This document shows positions 1 to 10,167 of a stretch of 64,000 bases of DNA, piece after piece. This stretch comes from Skeletonema tropicum (Eukaryota; Bacillariophyta; Thalassiosirophyceae; Thalassiosirales; Thalassiosiraceae): assembly GCA_037178625.1 (NCBI GenBank), contig CM074148.1, positions 310,001 to 374,000 on the forward strand, given 5' to 3'. Under the pieces are notes generated by a model that saw only the letters and a list, made by a program, of their open reading frames with translations, was not told the DNA's origin and did not search any database. Each line of letters opens with the position of its first letter. Within the stretch, counting starts at the first letter, position 1. A program made the translations under genes and the position numbers.

Positions 1-168
1 CTCTCTTTGTAATACACTGCCATCATCTATTTGATTCGACGAGAAACTAAGAATATCTTCAGCTCTCTCTCTAATTATATTCATCTATGTAGTCACGCCG
101 AAATCTTCACCCATCTAAACATCATCAAAATCATCATATCAATAATACATCAAATACATGAAACTCAC

Positions 169-356
169 CGACCCTCCAACATCTGCACGGCATGATACCA
201 CCCCATCCCTCTATTCGGAGCACCACATCCCACCAACACTACTTCGGCCTGACCAGCCTTGGCGGCGAGAGCGCGTGTGAGAATTTTGTTGGTTGCGGGG
301 CGTGAGGAGGCCGTGAAGGCACTTTTGGAGAGGTGGGAGAAGGCTGTGGCGAACAT
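169..356 (-). CDS. First exon of a second Gfo/Idh/MocA-type oxidoreductase copy (partial, leaves window on left)
   Basis: The minus-strand ATG is at 356. Sixty-two codons plus two bases lead to a GTGAG donor at 168; the later exons lie outside the window. The last ~33 residues (AAKAGQAEVVLVGCG to VQMLEGR) and the first ~150 bases of the intron are almost identical to 49152-49320 of the complete copy on the other strand, so this is a recent inverted paralogue. The N-terminus is unrelated to that copy. It begins MFATAFSHLSKSAF and is rich in Ala, Ser, Thr and basic residues with no acidic ones, like a mitochondrial presequence, where the other copy has a plastid signal. VLVGCG is the start of a dinucleotide-binding fold. 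Whether the rest of the gene is intact cannot be seen. Confidence 0.7.
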
Positions 357-729
357 GGTTGCTGTTGTGCTGGATACTACTATGACTACCAAAGACGATA
401 ATGGGCGATAATGACAGGAATGACGGCTGCGAAAAGGAACGCAAGATGTCAAAGGATTCGTATTTTCATACACTTGAAGTGCCGATCTTGCCCAGCATTT
501 GTGTGTACTGATTCCTATGTTGAAAATCAAGATGGGCATCTGAATTTTCTTGCCACATCATTCGAGAGTTTGACACCAAAACTACCGCCTACTCTTGACA
601 CCAAACCTACTCCTATCATTATTTTATTTCAGAACAATCGTACCAAGTGGAAACATAAGAAGTATCAGTTGACACAACCACCGCCTACTTCACAGCAGCA
701 CAGACAACACATCTAACAAGTAAGATATC

Positions 730-1308
730 ATGGTGACACGCGCACTCCTCTTCGTTCTCCTCTTGGCCACCTCGACCTCGGCCTTTGCTCCGTCTTCTCA
801 ATCAAACCGATCAAGCAAACTCCATCAAACTCTACTTCATGATGCGGAAGCTGGCAAGGCTGCTTCTTGGGCGGGAGCTCGGTAAGTTGACCACTGTAAT
901 GCGTTTGCTCTTCATGTATATTGAGGTGTGTGAGGCTGTTTACATCTTTCGTTCATCCGCTTCTCTCACATCACATCCTACAACCATGATCATCTCCAAC
1001 AACAAAACAAAAGGTATGGAGACACCTTCCTCTCCACAGGGCACTACTCTCCCTCCGAAACACACGGCACCCGTTCCACCAACGCCATGGACGGTCCTCC
1101 CCCCTCCAACACCAACACACGTTCCCATCACTACACACGATCCACGACACATGAACGAGCCAATAATGTCATTCATACCTCGACATGGGTATCGAGTGCA
1201 CATGCGGAACAGGGCAATGATGTGTTGGAATGGAGTGGAGCGCGGAGGGGTGATTATGGTGTGATTGCGCAGAGGGCTGCGCCTACGGCTAGTCAGTGGT
1301 TGGAATGA
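730..1308 (+). CDS. Small plastid-targeted protein of unknown function, two exons
   Basis: Exons are 730-881 and 1014-1308, joined in phase 2 at GTAAGT/AAAG, giving 148 residues. The start MVTRALLFVLLLATSTSAFAP is a hydrophobic signal peptide ending in an ASAFAP-like motif with Phe just after the expected cleavage point, which in diatoms marks import into the plastid across four membranes. The mature part is polar, rich in His, Ser and Thr, and ends in a conserved block (HTSTWVSSAHAEQGNDVLEW). No known domain is recognised. A damaged paralogue lies at 8796-9613; the two share 5' flanking sequence, the signal peptide and the C-terminal block, which supports a real gene. The intron is 132 bp. 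Confidence 0.65.
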
Positions 1309-1780
1309 GTTGGTAGGTTGGTTGGTAGTGTGTAGATTTGGCGACGAGAGGTGCTAACAAGATAAGTGAGTAGATAGTAATAATAATGGATGTAAAGATG
1401 AAAGTGAAATACTTATGATCGTTTGTTATTGTTGTAGGACGAGATGAGAGGCTGTGGTGAGTTTGACGAAGGAAAGTGAAGAATTTCGACAGAGAAGTGC
1501 GCTCTTAGAGTATGAGAGATAAGTTTCTGTTGTGTGAAATCGACGTACAGCTGCAAGGATGATGTACCATTGCTGATCGTCTGATTCAGCTGTAGATGTA
1601 CCAAAATAGACATGCTCTGGACTCTGGAAACAACTTGAGGCAGCATTGCACTGCATCCCTCACTCTTGATAAACTCTTGATTGTTGTGGGTCATGTGCAT
1701 AAGCATACTTTTCCTAATCGATATTATTCTACCATATCTATGAGGTACAGCAGGCACCACAGCACAACCCCTATCTAAAT
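1309..1780. repeat. Duplicated intergenic segment (unit A)
   Basis: No gene is seen here. The stretch between the small plastid gene and the 3' end of MORN-A is recognisably similar to 9614-10167 between the second small gene and MORN-B. Both contain the run of text around GAGTAGATAGTAATAATAAT and the segment around CTCTGGACTCTGGA. It is part of the larger [small gene - MORN - E2F] duplication. Confidence 0.6.
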
Positions 1781-3381
1781 CTAAGGAGGAGAAACACTAA
1801 CTTTGCTGCGCTTGCTACGCCGGGGTGGGGCATCTTCAGCATCAGTATCTGCATCAAATGAAGCTTCGCGTTTCACATGCACATTTGAGTCCGCTTTGAC
1901 TTCAACATTTTCATAGAACACTTTTCTAGAACTGATGACTTCGTCAAAGTTGCCACACTTCTTCCCTTCCTTCCACTCTCCGATATATTTCAGTACCTCT
2001 CCAGTCGCTGCTACGCGTGTGTAGGTGCCTTTCCCATGCATCTCGTCCTTGCTGAACTCGCCTTCATACACATCACCATTGCGGAACGTCATTTTACCGT
2101 GTCCATCTTTACGGTCATCCTTCCATTGACCGTCGTAGATATCTTGATTTTTGCATAGGTCATTACTCCCTTGCCATGCTTTTTGTCGGCACGCCATTCT
2201 CCTCTGTAGACGTCTCCGTTTGGATAATTGAGAGTTCCATTACCATGGTATGTATGATCTTTCCATTCTCCATCGTAGGATCTTCCATCAGACCATTTGT
2301 AACTTCCCCTGCCGTTCATTTTATCGTCTTTCCATTCTCCCTCGTAGATCTTCCATCAGACCATTTGTAACTTAACCCTGATTAAATACAGTACTTTACG
2401 GTTTGAGATGCCTGTCTTTGCATCAAACAGAAGAAAGCGGGTTTGCACTACACATCGGTCGAAGGAGAATAGTTGTGGTGATGGACAGACCGTAAAGTAC
2501 TGTATTTAATCAGTGTACGTTCCCTTGCCGTTCCTTTTGTCCTCTTTGAAATCACCCTCATATACATCACCATCGAATTTCCCTCCATGCCATTTCAACG
2601 ATCCCTTGCCGACCTTCAAGTCATTTTCCCATTCTCCCTCATATTCCAAGATGTCATCCGCTCTCTTTTGGATCCCCTTGCCCTTGCCATGATACTTGTT
2701 GTTTTTCCATTCCCCATCGTATTCTACGCTTCCGTCAGGGTACTTTGAGATTCCCTTGCCGTTCCTCTTGTCGTCTTTGTATTCTCCCTCGTAAGAACTT
2801 CGATCAGCCCTCTTGAATGTTCCCTTGCCGTTCATTTTGTCGTCTTTCCAATCTCCCTCATATGATCTTCCATCAGCCCATTTGTACGTTCCCTTGCCGT
2901 GCTTCACGTCATCTTTGAATTGTCCCTCATATACATCACCATCGAATTCTCCTCCATACCATTTGAAAGTTCCCTCTCCTTCTTTCAAGCCATTTTTCCA
3001 CTCTCCCTCATACGCGTTGCCATTCGGGTATGTCTTTTTGCCTCTCCCATGCGGCTGCCCATTTCCGTTCAACTCTCCCTCATACTCAATCTTGCCATTC
3101 TTCCAAATGCCTTCGCAAACCCGCCCATGCTTATACGTCATCTTTCCCACTCCATTTGGCTCATTGTTTTGAAATGATCCCTCAAACACATCTCCGTTAG
3201 CGTAGGTAATCGTTCCTTTGCCCGAAAAGCCCTTCCCCCAAATTCCCTCACAAACTCGTCCATTCTTACACGTCATCTTTCCCACTCCATGTGGCTGGCT
3301 ATTCTGGACTGAACCATCATAAACATCCTCGTTATCGTAGGTAATCGTGCATTTCCCTGCAGTAAAGAACTTAATGTTCAT
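1781..3381 (-). pseudogene. MORN-A, MORN-repeat protein gene broken by an insertion and a frameshift
   Basis: The minus-strand ATG is at 3381 (MNIKFF...). MORN units of the form YEGEWKNGxxxGKGTY run to about 2514. There the 136-bp inverted-repeat element at 2378-2513 interrupts the frame, which ends GTYTD-stop inside the element. MORN coding resumes below it, but a further 2-base change near 2145 (GATTTTTGCATAGG where paralogues have GATTAGCGTAGG) shifts frame again. The last frame ends with the family's acidic-then-basic tail (DADTDAEDAPPRRSKRSK). MORN motifs usually bind membranes, phospholipids or partner proteins, and this copy probably makes no full product. It is the counterpart of MORN-B in the duplicated unit. 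Confidence 0.8.
2378..2513. mobile_element. 136-bp MITE-like element with perfect 25-bp terminal inverted repeats
   Basis: Bases 2378-2402 are the exact reverse complement of 2489-2513; the arms begin CTGATTAAATACAG. The 86 bases between contain no ORF. The element sits inside MORN-A exactly where the MORN frame is lost. I could not identify a target-site duplication: the left flank ends TTAACC and the right flank begins TGTACG. The superfamily is unassigned. Confidence 0.8.
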
Positions 3382-3543
3382 GTTGCTGCTTTCGTCGATC
3401 ACTTCTACTTGTATCTCTCTAGAGAGCTGTGATTTGCCTAATGCCAACGATGACTACCAAACAATTCGATGATAGCCAATCTTGTGAGTAGGTAGTAATA
3501 GTAACTTGTGTTGCTTTGGCTTGTGAACAGCAATTCAATCAAT

Positions 3544-3657
3544 CTGTGAAAAATTCACAGACAAATGATCTAAAAGGTTCAATCGCGTCTCACGAAGAAG
3601 AAAGGTTGTCCCAGTCATCTCGCGTAGCGGAAAAGGTACTTATGAGACTGGCGTCTC
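3544..3657 (-). promoter_or_regulatory. Conserved upstream block of MORN-A with two palindromes
   Basis: Palindrome 1 is CTGTGAAAAATTCACAG at 3544-3560. Palindrome 2 is GAGACTGGCGTCTC at 3644-3657. Both lie in a segment of about 200 bp upstream of the MORN start that recurs, with changes, before several other MORN genes (B, C, D, F, J). Conservation of the palindromes while spacers drift suggests a promoter or protein-binding function, but this is inference. Confidence 0.45.
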
Positions 3658-4125
3658 TTTTCTTTCAAATAATTACTCCTTGCAAAATAGAAGGCAAAAG
3701 TTGACCGTGAATGTCACAGTCGACTCGATCGACCGTTCCTTCTGTCAACATTGTGAAATCATAGGTGAGAATATGGTAGTGGAATGAAGTAAGGCGTAGC
3801 AAAGTAATTTTTGTTGTAAAGCAGAAACTGAAAAGATTCGTCGTGTCAGTTGAGTCTGCGGCTTCTATTATTTGTTTATAAACGTATGAGTATGCATATT
3901 TCATGCTTATTTGGCTGGGGAACACAAAATGAAAATCACTAACAAAATGACAAAAGCACCAAATCTCTCTTTCTTCTTCATGGCAACAAATGATTACAAT
4001 AGGTAGTACCAACTACTCTACTATTCCTACAACAATTCCTTTCTTTGTTCTTCATCCCTTCCATCTTCTCGCAAAAGAGCAGATATGAAATGACCCTCAA
4101 GTTCAACATCGGAAACATCCTTATT

Positions 4126-4845
4126 CTAAATCTCAGTCGAATCTGCTTCAGCAGGCTGCAACGCAACCGGATTGGCAAGTGGCTCACTACCAAGCGGTTC
4201 CACAAGCGGTTCAGGTGCCGGATTATCCAACGTAGGATTTGGACCCATCGGAACCGACCAAGGATTATGCGTTTGTTGTTGTTGCTGCTGCTGTTGCTGT
4301 TGCACCACACCCAAAGGCAAGGAAGCACCACCCTGCCCCTCAGGCAAATACTTACTCATCTCTTCCGGAGGGACTTGATAACTCCATCGAAATCCCGGCT
4401 TATTCGTATCACTTGTACTACCCACATTGTACTTTTCAATAATACCACAACTTTGTAGAACATTGACAATATCGTAGATACGACGTGTCAATGCCTTTTG
4501 ATTGTCGGGAGTAAGTGGTCCTTCAATGATATTGGCAGCGTCTGATACAGCCACGTGAGTCTGACCTGTAGTCAAGAAGATTTGAAAGAATTTCTTACAC
4601 GTCTTGGCTACCCCCTTGGTCTTTTTCCCACCAATATTCTCCACCACCTGCTGCCCTCCTCCTTCGGGCTTATCACCCTCTGCCTTGGTACCACCTGCCG
4701 CTGCCTCTTTAGCTGCCATTTCTTCCATCCCCTCCTTTTGAAGTGACGCAAACATACCGGGTAATCCATCCGTCCCATGCCACTGTTACGTATTCTTCTT
4801 TACACGACTTACAATACAGACGCTCTCCAAAATATTGATAATCTC
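4126..4845 (-). pseudogene. Truncated atypical E2F-like gene copy (E2F-A)
   Basis: This is a close copy of the intact E2F gene at 12436-13695. The second winged-helix domain (TCKKFFQIFL ... RRIYDIVNVLQSCGIIEKY) and the Gln-rich C-terminus are retained. The homology ends abruptly near 4845, so the N-terminal half including the first DNA-binding domain is missing. In addition the codon before QWHG has become TAA (CGTAAC where the intact copy has CCTATC). A 209-residue frame (4126-4755) remains open, but it has no native start. It belongs to duplicated unit A. Confidence 0.85.
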
Positions 4846-4891
4846 CAAAGCTACCGTCTTGACACCAATCAGAACCTATCCCACATCAAAA

Positions 4892-5445
4892 ATGGTAAGA
4901 ACAACTCTCATTCGATTGTCGTACGTTGTCTCCTCGTCGCCTGCCCTTGCTCATTGCATGGTAAGTATCTCGCCTACTATCCATCATTCCTATTTTTCAA
5001 GAGTGAAATCGAAGAAGCTCTTGTTTGTCCGAATCAAAGACTTGGAAGGAGTCGAGGGATACGTCATTTGCAACAATGATGGTACAGTTCTTCGTCATCA
5101 AGTTGATATGACCAAGAAGCTGGCTGACGATTTGGCTCTAGAGGGTGAGTTTGCTTTGAAATGAGTAGAAAGAGTAGATGTCACATACCTACTTTTACTA
5201 CCAACATTATACTTGCCTCGCCAACATTTATTCTGGATCCCTCGAGTCAAATGCACCCAAATCAACAGAATCTTACCAAAGCTTGCCTCACGAGCTACCA
5301 ACACAGCACGCGATCTCGATCCAAACGACGATCTAAGGATTCTGCGTATCAAGACAGGACGACACAATTAGTAATTGTGTCGCATGAGAAGATTTTCTTG
5401 TGATTGCTATTGCAAGAGTGGAAGCCCAAGTCTGATCAAGATTGA
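4892..5445 (+). pseudogene. Dynein light chain roadblock/LC7-type pseudogene
   Basis: Remnant exons match the roadblock/LC7 fold, a dimer-forming light chain of cytoplasmic and flagellar dynein. The ATG at 4892 is followed at once by a GTAAGA donor, and a TTTCAAG acceptor at 5001 would give the family's usual start M-SEIEEAL. The next segment reads RIKDLEGVEGYVICNNDG, then a GTGAGT donor at 5145. The last exon from 5269 reads LPKLASRATNTARDLDP and LRILRIKTGRHN. Frames do not agree: there is a one-base shift between EEALV and RIKD, and stops follow GRHN and EKIFL. It abuts the truncated E2F-A, so both lost integrity at this junction. Confidence 0.75.
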
Positions 5446-6780
5446 AAGAGCTGAATGAAGATGATTTGATCGATAGTGTGCGAGCGTTTTCGAGCGGAGA
5501 GTAGAACCCTACAGCAATTGACACTTCAAGACTTGATTTTGGAGAGCTACTGGGACCTGGAGTCGGCTGTTGATTGTCTATGTATGAAGATGGGATATGT
5601 GCAAGTTAACCAAGCAAGGGGTCAGCTGCAGCGCATCTACCTTTACCATTCTCGAATTCTACGCACACATGTTGGAAAGGGAATGAGAGTTACGACGAAT
5701 GCAAGTTCATATTCATGAATCAATCGTTTCATGTTCTTACAACGCGACTTATCTTATCAATGCCCTTTCATATTTTAGTCCTTCATTCATTTTTGTATTT
5801 GTACATGTATACATACATGTCATCAATGTGTGTTCTATATTTCGACGACTTCATTCTTCATTAGCTGTGCTCTCTATGTCATGACTGCACCAGTCTTATT
5901 TATATACATATCCCTCATCTCGTCACTCTACATCATTTACGGCTGGAAAGCGAGGTCAGTCACCCACGATCCCGTCGTGTCGTACTCATTCTCTCTCTGT
6001 CTATCAATCTATCTACGATAGCTGTACTTGCTTAGCAACTATTATCCAGAGCACACCTCATATAACTCGCTACAGCCTTACCACACGAAAAGCCTTCGAC
6101 CTCTCTCCCACCCAATGGTGCACTTCCTGAAGAGAGAATATGATTGTTGACATGCAAAGGCGTGAGCTGCTGGAACGATGATGTGATGTGGCGAGACTGG
6201 TTGGTTCTGTCGTGAAAATTGGTGGTGATGATGTGGGATGGTCGTCGCTGTGTAGAGGCATTATTGTGCTGGATGATGACGACATTGTACTTTGTAAGTA
6301 GTTATGTTGTGGGAGGACTGGTTGCTCCTTGATTGGATTATGTTGCGTTGTTCTTTGGTGCTTGTATGAGCAACAACATGTTGTGCGGAGAACACTACTT
6401 ACATACGTTGGCCGCGTCTATTTCATTCTGTGACCCACCCATGCCATCTCGAGCTAATTTCCTCTCTCGAAAGACTGCTCTGCATCTGGAACCTGAACGG
6501 CCGAAAGGCCTCTCTCTGCTAAGTACTTAGGAGTAGCCAGAGAGAGAGAGCAGTTCATTTTGGGGCTCTTTTCTCTTATCTCTTCATTTATGTTTGCTTA
6601 GCATATATAGCACTGAAATATTAAGTTGTGATCGGTATTCAAAGGTCATTTCTTCCCGCAGGATTCACGACTTACTTGCACAACCAAAAGACTGCTTTCA
6701 GCATGTAGCACCCTACAAAGGGTCTTCAGACACATGTCTGAGTCACTTGAAGGACTCAGCCAGCCAGTCTCAGCACAGTG
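5446..6780. other. Stretch with no supportable gene
   Basis: Only short open frames occur on both strands, with compositions typical of chance. AT-rich patches at 5750-5960 and the GA-rich AGAGAGAGAG run at about 6541 are simple sequence. No RNA gene was recognised. Confidence 0.5.
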
Positions 6781-7570
6781 CTCTACAGAAAAAAGTCGAG
6801 CAGCACGAACAGTACCCCCCTAACTTTTTTTTTTTTTTTTTTTTTTTTTAAAGATAAATAAGTGATTAGTTTAGGATGGTATTCAGGAGCTGTTTACTGG
6901 GCAAGCTGGATCTGAACTTGCCCATTTTAGGTAATAAGAGGAGTGCAGTCTAGGTATCTCTCCCCCCTCCAAATCTCAGCCTAGGGTAAAGTTTTGTACC
7001 CCCCTCACCAACATAATATTAATTGTAGGGCTCTTTCTAGGTGAACGCTAGGTTAGGACCATTGAACACACATCTATCTTAATGAATACCTTACTACTTC
7101 TTTCTTTTCTATTGAGCACAGGGAACGTCATGCTGAAGACAACATTTCTTGCACATTTTGCTCGAGCACATCTTGCTCCCTACAGCAGTCTTGCATTTGA
7201 CGCAAGTCACTTCACTGTTTTTCTTCACAATCTTGTAGTATGTTTGGAATTTATTGCACTGGTATGAATGGAACGGGCTGTCACTCCAGTGCTTCATTTA
7301 ATTCAGTAGTACACAAGATGCAATTCATAGTCGTAGCATGTGCAAAGTCCTCCGACATTTTGTGGTGGATGGTGGATGTCGACATAGAGGTTGTGATATT
7401 TCGAGTTGTACCCCCCCAGAACTCAGCCTAGCCAAAATTTCTGTACCCCCCGGGGGGTACTGTTCGTGCTACTCGACTGTAGTTAAGTAGTCCTTCAAGT
7501 GTGTCTGAGATCCTACTTATGTGGTGTGTTCTTTTGATGGAAAGGCCTCTCTGTCGATGTCGATGTTGAA
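6690..7570. mobile_element. Inverted-repeat element with C6 motifs and a 25-base T run
   Basis: Bases 6794-6820 (AGTCGAGCAGCACGAAC then AGTACCCCCC) are repeated inverted at 7452-7478 with one mismatch. Weaker inverted similarity extends outward (around 6720-6760 versus 7490-7520). A run of 25 T occupies 6825-6849 just inside the left arm. A CTCAGCCTAG ... GTACCCCCC block also occurs as a direct repeat near 6975 and 7420. This looks like a non-autonomous element; read on the minus strand the T run would be a poly(A) tail. Its class is not determined. Confidence 0.55.
7109..7297 (-). CDS. Small cysteine-rich ORF inside the inverted-repeat element
   Basis: This is a 62-residue frame with a Cys cluster near its C-terminus: CVKCK, then MCSSKMCKKCC, then HDVPC. 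The spacing of Cys and His pairs resembles small zinc-binding motifs found in some transposon-encoded proteins, but I cannot name a family. It lies between the inverted arms and upstream, in its own sense, of the A-tract at 6825-6849. It may be an exon remnant. Confidence 0.3.
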   Translation of the reverse strand: MKHWSDSPFHSYQCNKFQTYYKIVKKNSEVTCVKCKTAVGSKMCSSKMCKKCCLQHDVPCAQ

Positions 7571-7862
7571 GCCTCTTTTACTTCAAAATGCCGCCAAGGA
7601 GCAGTGACCATGCCCGCCGCCTCTCATTCTCATCTCCACCCGTGCTTCAACGTCAACGTCGCAATTTGGCCTCTCATTTGCTTCGCACTCGAAAGACAGC
7701 TGCAATAGGCCCGGCCAAATTGGAGGCCTTTTGCTTTGTGGTACATCATTATTTGTTGATTTGAAGTTGTATCTTTTGGTCTTCGTTGGTCGCGTCGCCA
7801 GCACCAGCACCTCATAAGTAAAACAAGAAGAATCAGAATCATCAATACGCAACAACTGAAAT

Positions 7863-8549
7863 ATGTACATTAACACTAACAACAACATGACCAGCTCCAC
7901 AGCAATGAAATCGATAGCAATTCTCCTTCGCATCATCGACTCCAGAGATTGGCAGAACTTCGAGAAACTTGCTCTTTCTAACCCCGAAACCTTCCGAGCT
8001 CTATGCAAGGCCATCGCTGGATGTGAAGAGTTCCACGGTATGAATCTACTTCATGCTGTAGCGAGATGCGATCCACCTTTGACCATTGTCGCCATGATGA
8101 TCGTGTGCTGTCCCGATCTCCCATCTGCTACCGATTGCCTTGGCAGGACTCCACTTCACGTGGCTGCGGGTCTAGGAGCGTCACCGGATCTGATCAAGCT
8201 CATCGCCCATTCGTGGCCTGCTGCATGCATCTCGCCGGACGAAGATGGAAAGACTCCGTTACATTTTGCTTGTGACACATCTTGTGAGCTGTTTGCGGAC
8301 GATTCTAACAAGACGTCTCCTTCACGAACATCACCAAACCACGGTTCTATCAGGCACTTGCTCTCAGTGTGTCCCCATGCAGCTACAATGGAAGACCTTG
8401 ACGAAATGAATCCTCTGGAATATGCTATCCTGAGTGATGCAGAGATTGACACTGTCGAGTTGTTACAGACGGCGGCGTCTATATCTTTGAGGATACAGTC
8501 GCGATCGAATAGTCCAGTCAATGCTTTGTCAGTTTCCGTTGGAGCATGA
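7863..8549 (+). CDS. Ankyrin-repeat protein
   Basis: This single-exon frame has 228 residues; a second possible start lies at 7887 (MTSSTAMKS). The middle contains recognisable ankyrin helix pairs: MNLLHAVARCDPP, then GRTPLHVAAGLGASPDLIKLI, then DGKTPLHFACD, and a weaker NPLEYAILSDAE. Ankyrin units mediate protein-protein contact; no catalytic domain or membrane segment is present. Small ankyrin proteins of this make are common in diatoms, and no specific partner can be inferred. It stands alone between the inverted-repeat element and duplicated unit B. Confidence 0.8.
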   Translation: MYINTNNNMTSSTAMKSIAILLRIIDSRDWQNFEKLALSNPETFRALCKAIAGCEEFHGMNLLHAVARCDPPLTIVAMMIVCCPDLPSATDCLGRTPLHVAAGLGASPDLIKLIAHSWPAACISPDEDGKTPLHFACDTSCELFADDSNKTSPSRTSPNHGSIRHLLSVCPHAATMEDLDEMNPLEYAILSDAEIDTVELLQTAASISLRIQSRSNSPVNALSVSVGA

Positions 8550-8795
8550 ATGTAGAGGAGAATATCGAATGTTGAAATAGTAGTGAACTTGCTTGTAGAA
8601 TAAATGTATGTAGACCAGCGCTAGCTGACATATCATTAGTCTTTCTTTGAATTAAGCTGTAGCACTAACTCACTGTAAAGCTACCATTATTTCAGAACAA
8701 TTGCAAGTTTTAGACATAGGCATAGGAGTGACCATATACTTCGCAACAACCACAGCAGCACAGACAACACATCTAACAAGTAAAAGTAAGGTATC

Positions 8796-9613
8796 ATGAT
8801 GACTCGCGCACTCTTCGTTATCTTCTTGGCCACCACCTCGGCTTTTGCTCCATCGCAATCGCATTCCACCAACGCCATGGACGGTCCTTCCTCTCCCTCA
8901 CATTCACATGCACATCACTACACACGATCCACGACACACGAACGAGCCACTAATCTCATTCATACCTCGACATGGGTCTCGAGTGCGCATGCGGAACAGG
9001 GCAATGATGTGTTGGAGTGGAGTGGGAGTGCTACTGAGGGGAAAACAGTGGCACCAGTGCCAATCTCAAATCTCACACAAAACACTAACAAAATGAACAA
9101 AGTCATAAATATGGCCATCATACTCGACAAAAATACATAGAACAGCCTCAAGATACCATACCAATCATTATATACACATTATCTGCTTCAGAAGAAACTA
9201 TAGTTCATCCATATAGAGCAACTATCTACAATTTTGGCACCGATAACTGCTATTTTGATCTAGGATGACGCATGCCTACGGCATCTTTGCATGCGTGTGC
9301 TGCTGCTGCTGCTGCTATGCGAATACTTATACTACATATAACGTTGACCAGTGGTTCTATCGAAAGCTATTAGTCTCTTCTATCATATTATGGACGGAGA
9401 TGGGTCGGGAGGGCGATATTGACGCGCAGAACCACCACAGTAGGGGTTTAAAATCGATGGTTGTGTTTTGTTGGTGTTTTTGTGAGATTCTAGTTGGTGC
9501 CACTTTTTTCCCGGTGAAACTTTTTTCCCGCCAGTAGAGTGGAGCACGGAGGGGTGATTATGGGGTTATTGCGCAGAGGGCTGCTCCTACGGCTAGAGTC
9601 AGTGGTTGGAGTG
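8796..9613 (+). pseudogene. Second small plastid-targeted gene, interrupted by a MITE
   Basis: The start MMTRALFVIFLATTSAFAP matches the signal peptide and AFAP motif of the 730-1308 gene. The central segment including the intron has been lost in this copy. Identity resumes at NAMDG and runs through HTSTWVSSAHAEQGNDVLEWSG. At 9031 an inverted-repeat element interrupts the gene, and its natural 3' end resumes at 9538 (GATTATGGGGTTATTGCGCAG to 9613) with a 2-base change near the stop. The open frame at 8796-9140 therefore ends in 30-odd residues encoded by the element. A short new protein could still be made and imported. Confidence 0.75.
9031..9537. mobile_element. 507-bp MITE-like element in the small plastid gene
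   Basis: The left end CTACTGAGGGGAAAAC is matched inverted by the right end GTTTTTTCCC-like block and CCAGTAG. A second inner match, GTGGCACC near 9050, is inverted at about 9496 (GGTGCCAC). Comparison with the unbroken paralogue shows the host text TGGAGTGG just before the element and GAGTGG or AGTGG just after it, which implies a target duplication of about 5-6 bp. It encodes no protein. Confidence 0.7.
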
Positions 9614-10167
9614 AGCTCGTTGGTTGGTAATGTGTAGATTTGGCCACGAGAGGTTCTAGGAATATGTGAGTAGATAGTAATAATAATTGTTGTAAAGATT
9701 ATAGAGAAATAGATGGTTATATATTTCGTACGGTGAGATGAGTTGTGTTGGTGATGAATGTTGTGGTGGAAGTGTGTAGAAGGAGAAAGAAGCATTCCGT
9801 GTTCTGTGAAAGAAGTCGAGAAAGCTAAATGAGAGGTTAGATGGGTGGTCGACGACATACACCAAAACGTCACACTCTAGCATGAGTAGTAAACGCAGAG
9901 TCGATAGCTATTACTGAGTCACCTGTGAGATTGTAATGAAGTGAGGACGTTATCGTCTGATTCAGCTGACTTAGACAATGCTCTGGACTCTGGACACAAC
10001 TTGAGGACCTCTCACTCTAGTTATAAACACTTGATTACTTGTGGGTCATGTGCATATAAGCATACTTTTCCTAATTGATATTATCTAACACGTCTAACAA
10101 CAGGCGCACCACAATCACAATCCCTCTCTAGATCTAAGGAGGAGAAACACTAACTTTGCTGCGCTTG
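9614..10167. repeat. Duplicated intergenic segment (unit B)
   Basis: This is the counterpart of 1309-1780, lying between the second small plastid gene and MORN-B. No gene is seen. Confidence 0.55.

Noticed and set aside
411..716. Plus-strand 101-codon frame
   Set aside because: It overlaps the antisense of the oxidoreductase paralogue upstream region and the 5' flank of the small plastid gene; the composition is not protein-like.
2813..3177. Plus-strand Pro/Ser-rich frames opposite MORN genes (also at 10712-11194, 16662-17164, 18752-19000, 46729-47460)
   Set aside because: They mirror the repetitive MORN codons on the other strand; the repeat periodicity alone keeps them open.
6825..6849. 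T run as a transcription terminator
   Set aside because: Long T runs have that meaning only for RNA polymerase III or bacterial genes; no such gene precedes it.
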